DNA of 38,079 nt, taken from UBA3774 sp045600025 (lineage in GTDB: Bacteria > Bacillota > Clostridia > Lachnospirales > Lachnospiraceae). Position numbers and translations under genes: made by a program. Of this stretch, positions 31,200-38,079 are shown piece after piece. Every line of letters begins with the position of its first letter. The first letter of the stretch is position 1. Where the stretch lies: contig JAZRXC010000034.1 of assembly GCA_045600025.1 (NCBI GenBank), positions 1-38,079 on the forward strand, written 5' to 3'. The notes under the pieces are model-generated. The model made no database searches and had not been told where the DNA came from. It saw nothing but the letters and a program-made list of their open reading frames with translations.

Positions 31200-31910
31200 A
31201 TGAAAATTGAGAAAATCAATAACAACCAAATACGTTGCACAATATCCTGCGGAGATCTTGAAGCACGCCACATTTCCCTGAAGGAACTGGTATTCAGCAC
31301 AGGCAAGGCTAAGCAGCTATTCGCTGAGATGGTTGAATCAGCAAGGCGCCAGTTTGGCTTTTTGGCAGAGGACAAGCCGCTTGTTATTGAAGCGCGCCCG
31401 GGCAACGGAGAGGAAATCAATATAATAATTACGAAGATTGATCATGATCCCGTAGCTGCACAGTTGCCGCAGTTGCGTCATCTTGACATGTCAGATATAG
31501 AAGGATTCATTAAAAAGACTTTGCCTTTCCTGGCGGGAGATCAGGACGAAGCTGATGATAGCTTGCTGCAAGAACTCACAACCGAGGATTTGCCGCCGCT
31601 TTCTCCTTCCGAGATGCCGAAGGTTGCAGTGTTCCTGTACACCAATATTAAAAAAGCCAAAGATGCTGCGCGTGTCATTGCGAAGAAATTTACCGGTACG
31701 GCAAGTCTGTACTATCGCAAGAAGAGCAACGACTATTTCCTGGTACTACATAAAGATGAGATGTCTGCTGAAGAATTCTTTGCGATTTGCAATACCTTGA
31801 CCGAATATGGCCCTCAGATAAAAGAAAAAGCGAGTCTCGAATATCACTATCGTGAGCATTATGAGATAGTAGCAGACCAGGATGCAATAGGGTATCTGCT
31901 CACACACTAA
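31200..31910 (+). CDS. mecA: Adaptor protein MecA
   Basis: The 236-residue protein has the two-domain plan of MecA/YpbH. The N-terminal target-binding part begins MKIEKINNNQIRCTISCGDL. An acidic linker (QDEADDSLLQE) follows. The C-terminal ClpC-binding part contains EMPKVAVFLYTNIKKAKDAARVI and YLLTH at the end. MecA delivers proteins to the ClpCP protease and limits competence in Bacillus. The start lacks a close ribosome site. The gene is flanked by terminators and so forms a single-gene unit. Confidence 0.88.
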   Translation: MKIEKINNNQIRCTISCGDLEARHISLKELVFSTGKAKQLFAEMVESARRQFGFLAEDKPLVIEARPGNGEEINIIITKIDHDPVAAQLPQLRHLDMSDIEGFIKKTLPFLAGDQDEADDSLLQELTTEDLPPLSPSEMPKVAVFLYTNIKKAKDAARVIAKKFTGTASLYYRKKSNDYFLVLHKDEMSAEEFFAICNTLTEYGPQIKEKASLEYHYREHYEIVADQDAIGYLLTH

Positions 31911-31925
31911 GATGAAGAAAACATT

Positions 31926-31953
31926 AACCGGTGATGGCATGTCACCGGTTTTT
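31926..31953 (+). terminator. Terminator after mecA
   Basis: AACCGGTGA (31926-31934) pairs with TCACCGGTT (31942-31950), loop of seven bases, ending in a T5 run (31949-31953). Confidence 0.88.
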
Positions 31954-31959
31954 GCATCC

Positions 31960-31988
31960 TTGCCGATTCGGACAGTCTGTGATATACT
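31960..31988 (+). promoter_or_regulatory. Extended -10 promoter of the exonuclease gene
   Basis: TTGCCG (31960-31965), 17 bases, TATACT (31983-31988) with TG one base upstream. The ATG at 32008 follows with AAAGG between. Confidence 0.65.
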
Positions 31989-32007
31989 ATTCCGAAAGGT
32001 TTAGATT

Positions 32008-32973
32008 ATGAATTATATTGTATTTGATCTTGAATGGAATCAGTGCCCCGGAGGAAAAGCTAAGGAAAATCCCAAGCTTCCCTTCGAAATAATAGAAATA
32101 GGCGCTATAAAATTAAATGAAGCCCGCGAAGAAATCGGAACCTTCCAAGAGGTAATAAGACCGCTGGTATATCATCATCTGCATTTCCGCATGAAGGAAG
32201 TAGTGCCGGTGGATGAGGAAGAACTCCGCAATGCAAGAACATTTTCACGAGTTATCCGAGATTTCCTTAAATGGTGCGGCCCTGAGGAATACAGGTTTGT
32301 CAGCTGGGGCAATCTGGATGTAACGGAATTGCAGCGCAATATGGACTACTACAAGATTCCGAATCCGTTCCCCAAGCCATTGCTGTTCTATGACCTCCAG
32401 AAGTTATACAGTCTCTTGTATGATGACGGAAAGAGCCGTAAGGCACTTGAAGAAGCAGCCTCGGAGATGTCGATTCGGGAGACGGTACCTTTCCATCGAG
32501 CCCTAGATGATGCATATTACACCGCTGAGATTATGAAGCATATGGACTTCGATTCAGTCAGTAAATACATCTCAGTCGATTATCACAGGCTTCCGATAAA
32601 TGCTTCAGAAGAGATAGAACTTGACTTTGGCACATATAGAAAATACGTATCGCGCCCGTTCCCCTCAAAAGAAGCTGCGATGTCAGATAAAAACGTCACA
32701 CTGCTGAAATGTCCGAAATGTAAGCTCCCGGTTTGGAAAAAGCTCAAATGGTTTTCTGCCGGCGGTAATGTGTACTTAAGCCTTGTCCAGTGCCCTCATC
32801 ACGGATATATAAAAGGCAAGATAAGGCTGAAGAAGACCGGCGATGATGAGATATTTATTGTAAAGACAGTAAAGATGGCAGATGACTTGGCGGTCGAATA
32901 TATTAAAGGAAAACGCGAACTCATCATTGAAAAGCGTCGTCGCGTAAGAATTAAAAAAAGCAAAAAGAATTAA
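32008..32973 (+). CDS. DEDDh 3'-5' exonuclease with C-terminal zinc ribbon and basic tail
   Basis: The 321-residue protein has a DnaQ-like nuclease domain. D7 and E9 (VFDLEW) form the first motif, the Asp of VSWGNLDVTEL is in the second, and HRALDDAYYTAEI gives the final His-Asp pair. Residues about 230-275 hold a zinc ribbon (CPKC and CPHHG), and the end is very basic (KRRRVRIKKSKKN). The enzyme resembles KapD/ERI-1-like exonucleases that trim RNA or DNA; the added ribbon and tail suggest nucleic-acid binding. The substrate is not known. Confidence 0.82.
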   Translation: MNYIVFDLEWNQCPGGKAKENPKLPFEIIEIGAIKLNEAREEIGTFQEVIRPLVYHHLHFRMKEVVPVDEEELRNARTFSRVIRDFLKWCGPEEYRFVSWGNLDVTELQRNMDYYKIPNPFPKPLLFYDLQKLYSLLYDDGKSRKALEEAASEMSIRETVPFHRALDDAYYTAEIMKHMDFDSVSKYISVDYHRLPINASEEIELDFGTYRKYVSRPFPSKEAAMSDKNVTLLKCPKCKLPVWKKLKWFSAGGNVYLSLVQCPHHGYIKGKIRLKKTGDDEIFIVKTVKMADDLAVEYIKGKRELIIEKRRRVRIKKSKKN

Positions 32974-32987
32974 TTGACAATAACCGT

Positions 32988-33021
32988 AACAAAAAAGCAA
33001 CCTATCAGGTTGCTTTTTGTT
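32988..33021. terminator. Shared terminator between the exonuclease and D-Ala-D-Ala carboxypeptidase genes
   Basis: AACAAAAAAGCAACCT (32988-33003) pairs with AGGTTGCTTTTTGTT (33007-33021) with one bulged A and a 3-base loop. T runs occur on both strands, so it serves both convergent genes. Confidence 0.88.
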
Positions 33022-33025
33022 ATAT

Positions 33026-34402
33026 CTATCTCAAATGTTTGCTGAGTTTAGCTCCGCGGCGCTTTTTATACTTTCCGTTCAGGAAATAAGAGATTCCCTT
33101 GTATATAAGAACCGCCACACAGATTCCCACGGCAACGATAAGAATAATAAGCCATGTAGGCACCTTCTCATCTACTTCTTTAATGTAACTGTCGGGATAT
33201 GTATCATTACGAAGAAAATCGTACGGATCATTGCTGCTGCTATTGAAAATCAAATCTGCGTAGCCTACGACGGTAGAACCGTATTTATATTCGATAGAAG
33301 CAATTTTGTCATTGCTGTTTTCGGCATTCCACTTAAAGGTTCCGGAAAGTCTATCAAAGGGAATACCAATAGGCAACATGATATAGGTATCATCTGCAAC
33401 TTTCAAATCCAGGAGATTACCGCCCATAAAGGACTCATCCTGAATCAGGTCTTTATTTGCAAGCATGGCAGTATCATTTTCTGTTACGTTAAAAATCTTG
33501 AAATTTGAAAAACCATAGTCAAATAAAGCCTTTGTGCCGGAGCTGCGTTGCTCGGAACTCTCGCAATTAAGAGTGATGCAAATCAGATCGATATTGTCCT
33601 TGGACGCATATGTGGCAAGAGTATATCCTGCAAGAGAGGTATAGCCTGTCTTGCCGCAGCGGGCATATTCATATTTGTCTGAACCGCGCAGCAACTCATG
33701 CTTCATAAATACACCAATGGGCTCGCTGTGCTTATTGGTGGCGGGAATTACGTGACTTGTCGTGCTTGCGATTTCAAGAAAATCAGGTTGCGCGATAGCT
33801 GCGCGTAAGATAAGCGCCATGTCACGGCAGGTGGTATAGTGATTCGGATCATTTAGTCCGGAAGGATTTGAAAAATGAGTACCGGTGCAGCCGAGCTCTT
33901 CAGCACGCTTATTCATAAGAACGGCGAATTCCTCAAAACTTCCGGATACATGCTCCGCAAGCGCCTGCGCAACTTCATTTGCGGAAGCAACAAGAAGGCC
34001 ATATAAGCATTCGCGGACGGAAAGCTGCTCACCTTCAGTTCTTGCGATAGAAGATGACCCTGCTTCAAGCTCATGGGTGGCGCGATATGAGAAGGTTACG
34101 ATATCATCGAGGCCGCAATTCTCAAGGACGAGAAGTGCGGTCATGATTTTTGTAATGCTGGCGGGGAAATAAGCGGTATCGGCGTCATTCGCATAAAGAA
34201 CTGCTCCGCTTTTTGCCTCAATGAGAATTATAGCCTGATCACCGAGGTCCGGGGGAGCCGCTATTCCGGGGATGCCGGATATATCAGCAAGATGAGCATC
34301 TGCGGCGGGCGCTGCGGACGTCGTAACAGATGCCGCATAAACCGGCGATGATATTATACATAATGAAGTGACAACGGCTATAAGCCGCAGGAAATGTTTC
34401 AT
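33026..34402 (-). CDS. D-alanyl-D-alanine carboxypeptidase (class C PBP5-like)
   Basis: The 458-residue protein has a signal peptide (ending PVYAAS), the penicillin-binding triad S82-I-T-K85, S140-A-N142 and K251-T-G253, and a C-terminal membrane helix (LIILIVAVGICVAVLIYKG) followed by a basic tail. It trims the terminal D-Ala of peptidoglycan stem peptides outside the membrane; the layout is that of DacF/DacB-type low-molecular-weight PBPs, though the C-terminal anchor is a full helix rather than an amphipathic one. It overlaps the chorismate mutase gene by 4 bases, with which it is co-transcribed. Confidence 0.92.
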   Translation of the reverse strand: MKHFLRLIAVVTSLCIISSPVYAASVTTSAAPAADAHLADISGIPGIAAPPDLGDQAIILIEAKSGAVLYANDADTAYFPASITKIMTALLVLENCGLDDIVTFSYRATHELEAGSSSIARTEGEQLSVRECLYGLLVASANEVAQALAEHVSGSFEEFAVLMNKRAEELGCTGTHFSNPSGLNDPNHYTTCRDMALILRAAIAQPDFLEIASTTSHVIPATNKHSEPIGVFMKHELLRGSDKYEYARCGKTGYTSLAGYTLATYASKDNIDLICITLNCESSEQRSSGTKALFDYGFSNFKIFNVTENDTAMLANKDLIQDESFMGGNLLDLKVADDTYIMLPIGIPFDRLSGTFKWNAENSNDKIASIEYKYGSTVVGYADLIFNSSSNDPYDFLRNDTYPDSYIKEVDEKVPTWLIILIVAVGICVAVLIYKGISYFLNGKYKKRRGAKLSKHLR

Positions 34403-34674
34403 TTATTCTTTAAATCCTCTTGATACTTCTTGGATGCGGTAAGAAATGCATCTAATATTTCAGGATAATACGGCGTAATATTTTGATCTGCTAAACCGTT
34501 AACTATTCTTGTTTTCATACTGGATTCTCGCGACTCATCATATATAGGCAGCCCTTTTTGCTGCTTGATCTGTGCAACCTGAGATATTACTTGCATGCGC
34601 TTTTCATATAACTTCGCAATTTCGGAATCGATTTCATCCAGCTTGAGTCTGGCATTTTCTAAAGAATCAATCAT
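34399..34674 (-). CDS. Type II chorismate mutase
   Basis: A 91-residue AroQ-class chorismate mutase. LENARLKLDEIDSEIAKLYE, KRMQVISQVAQIKQQKG and YDESRES give the conserved Arg, Lys, Asp and Glu positions. It turns chorismate into prephenate for Phe and Tyr synthesis. AAAGGAG precedes the ATG. Pairing with a cell-wall carboxypeptidase is a coupling of unrelated functions, probably by chance; other aromatic-pathway genes are not nearby. Confidence 0.9.
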   Translation of the reverse strand: MIDSLENARLKLDEIDSEIAKLYEKRMQVISQVAQIKQQKGLPIYDESRESSMKTRIVNGLADQNITPYYPEILDAFLTASKKYQEDLKNK

Positions 34675-34697
34675 AGTATCTCCTTTATTTCTCCTGA

Positions 34698-34726
34698 ATT
34701 ATACCATTTACACGAACGCTCGGCAA
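34698..34726 (-). promoter_or_regulatory. Promoter of the chorismate mutase-carboxypeptidase operon
   Basis: On the minus strand: TTGCCG (34726-34721), 17 bases, TATAAT (34703-34698) with TG one base upstream. The -35 TTGCCG with an extended -10 is the same design as the promoter of the exonuclease gene at 31960. Confidence 0.7.
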
Positions 34727-34760
34727 TGCAAACACTAAAGAGAGTTTTTGAATTTGCTTC

Positions 34761-34789
34761 TTGAAAAACGGCGTTGTTTCTTATATCAT
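34761..34789 (+). promoter_or_regulatory. Promoter of mreB
   Basis: TTGAAA (34761-34766), 17 bases, TATCAT (34784-34789), giving a start of transcription near 34796. The longer open frame beginning at 34761 would start inside the -35 box and is not real. Confidence 0.65.
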
Positions 34790-34814
34790 AAAAAGGAATG
34801 AAGGAGGATATAAT

Positions 34815-35813
34815 ATGCTTTCTATGGATATAGGAATTGACCTCGGTACTGCGAGTGTCTTGGTATATATCAAAGGCCGCGGCATAGTATTAAAAGAGCC
34901 GTCAGTTGTTGCCTACGACAAGGATACAAACGAAATAAAAGAGATAGGTGAAGAGGCCCGCAAGATGATCGGGCGTACACCCGGCAATATAGTAGCAATC
35001 CGTCCGTTACGTCAGGGCGTTATTTCTGATTATGATATCACGGAGAAGATGCTCAAGTATTTCATCAGACGTGCGATGGGTAAGCGTACTCTGCGCAAGC
35101 CCCGTATAGCTGTCTGCATTCCCTCAGGCGCTACCGAAGTAGAGAAAAAAGCTGTTGAGGATGCTACATATCAGGCAGGTGCCCGCGAAGTATGCATTAT
35201 CGAAGAGCCCGTAGCTGCTGCTATCGGCGCAGGTATTGATATATCCAAGCCTTGCGGAAATATGATAGTAGATATAGGCGGCGGTACTTCCGATATCGCA
35301 ATCATTTCACTCGGCGGCGCTGTATTATCCAATTCCGTCAAGGTCGCAGGCGATGATTTTGATGACGCAATCGTTCGCTACATTCGAAAGAAGCACAACC
35401 TCTTAATCGGTGAGCGTACCGCAGAAGAGATTAAGATAAATATCGGATGCGCATATCCGCGTCCTGAGATGCTTACCATGGACGTTCGCGGAAGAAACCT
35501 CGTAACCGGTCTTCCTAAGACCATTACCATTACTTCCGATGAGATGATGGAAGCGCTCAATGAGCCGGCTATGAAGATTGTTGAAGCCGTACACAACGTG
35601 CTTGAGCGCACACCGCCTGAACTTGCAGCCGATATCTTCGAGAGAGGAATCGTTATGACAGGAGGCGGAAGCTTGCTTGGCGGTCTGGACGAGCTCATCG
35701 AAGAGAAGACCGGTATTAATACAATTATTGCCGAAGACGCAACGACAGTAGTAGCAACCGGTACCGGTAAGTTCATCGAGTACATGCACGAGAAGAAAAA
35801 AGAGGAATATTGA
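34815..35813 (+). CDS. mreB: Rod-shape-determining protein MreB/Mbl
   Basis: The 332-residue bacterial actin has phosphate loop GIDLGTASV, KEPSVVAYD, EEPVAAAIGAG, the second phosphate loop DIGGGTSDIAI and the GGGSLLGGLDELI block. It forms filaments that guide lateral wall synthesis. ATG 34815 follows AAGGAGG. No mreC, mreD or minCDE genes lie beside it, so it is probably an Mbl-like stand-alone paralogue. Confidence 0.94.
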   Translation: MLSMDIGIDLGTASVLVYIKGRGIVLKEPSVVAYDKDTNEIKEIGEEARKMIGRTPGNIVAIRPLRQGVISDYDITEKMLKYFIRRAMGKRTLRKPRIAVCIPSGATEVEKKAVEDATYQAGAREVCIIEEPVAAAIGAGIDISKPCGNMIVDIGGGTSDIAIISLGGAVLSNSVKVAGDDFDDAIVRYIRKKHNLLIGERTAEEIKINIGCAYPRPEMLTMDVRGRNLVTGLPKTITITSDEMMEALNEPAMKIVEAVHNVLERTPPELAADIFERGIVMTGGGSLLGGLDELIEEKTGINTIIAEDATTVVATGTGKFIEYMHEKKKEEY

Positions 35814-35819
35814 TTATAG

Positions 35820-38060
35820 ATGTCAAAAAGCACAATATCCGGATACGTAGATCACATAATTTTTCATAATGATGTAAACGGATATACCGTGCTGGAACTT
35901 GCATCTGACGGCGAGCTTTTTACCCTAACCGGTAATCTCGGCGAGATAAATGAAGGTGAACATTTAACGGCTCACGGCACATTTGTCACTCACCCCACAT
36001 ATGGGGAACAGTTTAATATAGAATCTTATGAAGTAACGGAGCCGGAGGACCTTATCGGAATTGAGAGGTACTTAGGCTCCGGTGCTATTAAAGGCATCGG
36101 ACCTGCGATGGCGGCGCGTATAGTTGCTACATTTAAGGAAGATACCCTTCGAATAATAGATGAGGAGCCTGAACGACTCTGCGAAATACGCGGAATCAGT
36201 TCATCGGGAGCGAGACAAATCGGCGAGCAGGTTTCTGAAAAGCGTGATCTGCGTCAGGCGCTCATATATCTGCAGCAGTATGGCATTTCATTAGGTCTTG
36301 CCGTGAAGATTTACGAAAAATACGGCAATAATCTCTATTCGGTTCTTCAAACAAATCCTTACCGTCTGGCAGACGACATAGAAGGTGTCGGCTTTCGCAT
36401 CGCGGATGGCATAGCAGTCAAGCTCGGATTTTCTTATGACAGTGACTTCCGCATTAAGAGCGGAATATACTATGCACTCACATCAGCGCTTGAAGAGGGG
36501 CATGTGTATTTGCCCCGCACGGTGCTCCTTGATGTCGCATCAGAAATTCTCGAAGCAACAAAAGAGCAGATAGAGCATGCTCTTATGGACCTCGTGCTCG
36601 ATAAGAAAATAATCATCAAGCAAAAAGACGGCGATGACATAATCTATGCTTCTGTAAATTATTATATGGAGGAAAATATTGCAAGGCGTCTGTTTGACCT
36701 TGATATCAATTACGATGTTGATGAAAAACGCATAAATGAAATTCTGAAGGTACTGGATGAAGAAGAGGATCTGGAACCCGATGAAGATCAGCGCGATGCG
36801 GTATTCGGAGCGCTCGCTCACGGCGTTACTGTTATAACCGGTGGCCCCGGTACAGGTAAGACCACTACCATCAACGCTATAATCAGAGCATTTACCGATG
36901 AAGGACTTGCGGTGCAGCTGGCGGCGCCTACGGGAAGGGCTGCCAAGCGCATGACCGAAGCAACAGGCATGGAGGCAAAGACGATTCACAGAATGCTTGA
37001 GTTTGTCGGTCATCCTGATGAATCAAGGTCAGCTGTACATTTTATGCGCAACGAAGAAAACCCGCTTGAGGCTGACGTTATCATAATTGATGAGATGTCT
37101 ATGGTGGACCTGTTTTTGATGAATGCACTTACTAAAGCAATTCCGGTCGGGGCACGTCTTATCATGGTCGGAGATGCCAGTCAGCTTCCTTCCGTCGGAC
37201 CGGGAAATATTCTGCGCGATCTGATTGAATCCGAAGGCTTTCACGTAATCAGACTTAATCGCATATTCAGGCAGGACGATGCCGGCGATATTGTTATAAA
37301 TGCGCACAAGATCAATCGGGGCGAATATATTGATACAGATGTGCAGAGCAAAGATTTTATGTTTGTAAAACGTGAAGATGCGGGACACGTAACAGGTGCG
37401 CTCCTTACACTTGTATCGCAAAAGCTCCCGGATTATGTCCACGCATCGAGCTTTGATATTCAGGTGCTTACTCCAATGAGAAAGGGGGCGCTCGGAGTAT
37501 TCAATTTAAATAAAGTACTTCAACAGGCATTGAATCCGCCGGCTGCCAATAAGAGGGAAAAGGAATTTCCTGCAGGAATTTTCCGCACCGGCGACAAAGT
37601 TATGCAGATAAAAAACAACTATCAACTGGAATGGGAAATTCGTAACAAGCGCGGCATGGTGACGGAAGAGGGCACCGGCGTATTTAACGGGGATATCGGA
37701 ATTATCCGCGAAATGAATTTATACTCAGAGGAAATAGTTGTTGAATTCGATGACGGTAAGCTCGTCACCTATCCGTTTACGGGAGCGGAGGAGCTGGAGC
37801 TTGCCTATGCTATTACAGTTCACAAATCGCAAGGCAGCGAATACCCTGCGGTTGTCATACCACTTCTTACGGGACCTCGTCCTTTGATGAATCGCAATCT
37901 TATTTACACTGCAGTGACAAGAGCTAAAACTTGTGTGTGCATAGTCGGCCTGCCGGATACATTTACGGCGATGGTTGATAATAATGAGGAGCAAATGCGA
38001 TATTCGGGACTGGATGACCGTATCAGAGAAATTTCGGAATGGAAAAGATCAGAATTTTAG
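35820..38060 (+). CDS. recD2: RecD2-type 5'-3' DNA helicase
   Basis: The 746-residue protein has an N-terminal OB-like domain (ISGYVDHIIFHNDVNGYTVLE), helix-hairpin-helix-like segments around IKGIGPAMAAR, and the superfamily 1B helicase motor: Walker A GGPGTGKTT (about residue 340), DEMSMVD in motif II, and late motifs YAITVHKSQGSEYPAVV and TAVTRAK. RecD2 acts alone in bacteria without RecBC. The start is 6 bases after mreB and has only GAGG 13 bases before it, so it may be translationally coupled. The last 19 bases of the window show nothing more. Confidence 0.95.
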   Translation: MSKSTISGYVDHIIFHNDVNGYTVLELASDGELFTLTGNLGEINEGEHLTAHGTFVTHPTYGEQFNIESYEVTEPEDLIGIERYLGSGAIKGIGPAMAARIVATFKEDTLRIIDEEPERLCEIRGISSSGARQIGEQVSEKRDLRQALIYLQQYGISLGLAVKIYEKYGNNLYSVLQTNPYRLADDIEGVGFRIADGIAVKLGFSYDSDFRIKSGIYYALTSALEEGHVYLPRTVLLDVASEILEATKEQIEHALMDLVLDKKIIIKQKDGDDIIYASVNYYMEENIARRLFDLDINYDVDEKRINEILKVLDEEEDLEPDEDQRDAVFGALAHGVTVITGGPGTGKTTTINAIIRAFTDEGLAVQLAAPTGRAAKRMTEATGMEAKTIHRMLEFVGHPDESRSAVHFMRNEENPLEADVIIIDEMSMVDLFLMNALTKAIPVGARLIMVGDASQLPSVGPGNILRDLIESEGFHVIRLNRIFRQDDAGDIVINAHKINRGEYIDTDVQSKDFMFVKREDAGHVTGALLTLVSQKLPDYVHASSFDIQVLTPMRKGALGVFNLNKVLQQALNPPAANKREKEFPAGIFRTGDKVMQIKNNYQLEWEIRNKRGMVTEEGTGVFNGDIGIIREMNLYSEEIVVEFDDGKLVTYPFTGAEELELAYAITVHKSQGSEYPAVVIPLLTGPRPLMNRNLIYTAVTRAKTCVCIVGLPDTFTAMVDNNEEQMRYSGLDDRIREISEWKRSEF

Positions 38061-38079
38061 ATTACATATTTCCCCGTCG

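Noticed and set aside
33017..33508. 163-residue plus-strand frame opposite the carboxypeptidase gene
   Set aside because: It lies inside the terminator and antisense to a well-supported gene; the protein shows no real features.
34761..34814. Start of the mreB frame at 34761
   Set aside because: It falls in the -35 box; AAGGAGG before ATG 34815 and the family N-terminus fit the shorter form.
1..38079. tRNA, rRNA, CRISPR arrays, insertion sequences and attachment sites
   Set aside because: I looked for cloverleaf-like arms with CCA ends, regular repeats with spacers, transposase or integrase blocks and flanking direct repeats and found none I could support.

Overview
The window looks like part of a chromosome from a low-to-mid GC anaerobic Firmicute, probably a Clostridia-class gut or oral bacterium. 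This is inferred from AGGAGG-type ribosome binding sites, TTGACA/TATAAT promoters, a 2x[4Fe-4S] clostridial ferredoxin, MecA, RecD2, a YdjGHI-type module and an energy-coupling-factor (ECF) transporter core next to truA-rplM-rpsI. I cannot name the species. There is no rRNA, tRNA, CRISPR array or recognisable transposase. No gene-free stretch exceeds 300 bases; the longest, 20259-20527, holds a long hairpin and short repeats.

Layout. 1-729 is the 3' part of an L-cysteine desulfidase-like gene. 814-1692 is a HEPN/MNT toxin-antitoxin pair with its own promoter and palindromic operator. 1711-6394 is a one-direction run: small lipoprotein, PncC amidase, HAD phosphatase, then a YdjG-YdjH-YdjI-like envelope-stress module. 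6474-10147 holds metabolic genes: adenosine deaminase, a zinc alcohol dehydrogenase, a free-methionine-sulfoxide reductase on the minus strand and a metallo-beta-lactamase-fold hydrolase. 10293-14036 is a giant MMPL/RND-type membrane protein with a long heptad coiled coil. 14132-16010 holds an alpha/beta hydrolase, an FTR-like Fe-S thioredoxin reductase subunit, thioredoxin and Maf. 16012-20258 is the ecfA1-ecfA2-ecfT-truA cluster followed by rplM-rpsI.

20290-21972 is an accessory insert: an AbrB/RelE-type toxin-antitoxin pair and a YdcF/SanA-like protein, bracketed by two nearly identical 58-base terminator hairpins. 22093-25449 encodes a mosaic secreted protein with a beta-helix core. After an MFS transporter comes an AT-rich accessory island (about 26.8-29.26 kb): a RelB/YafQ pair under a 30-base palindromic operator, a DUF4417 protein, a stand-alone polymorphic-toxin-like module with a probable immunity protein, and an orphan antitoxin-like gene. 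The island ends where a GC-richer MTA/SAH-deaminase-like gene begins.

29253-38060 is mostly housekeeping: amidohydrolase, a CxxC redox protein and ferredoxin transcribed divergently, MecA, a zinc-ribbon DEDDh exonuclease, D-Ala-D-Ala carboxypeptidase with chorismate mutase (minus strand), MreB and RecD2.

The parts most worth following are the DUF4417/toxin/immunity cassette, the two palindromic operators in front of toxin-antitoxin operons, the duplicated terminator hairpins around the 20-22 kb insert, the FTR-like protein next to thioredoxin, and the upstream micro-ORF that copies the start of rplM.
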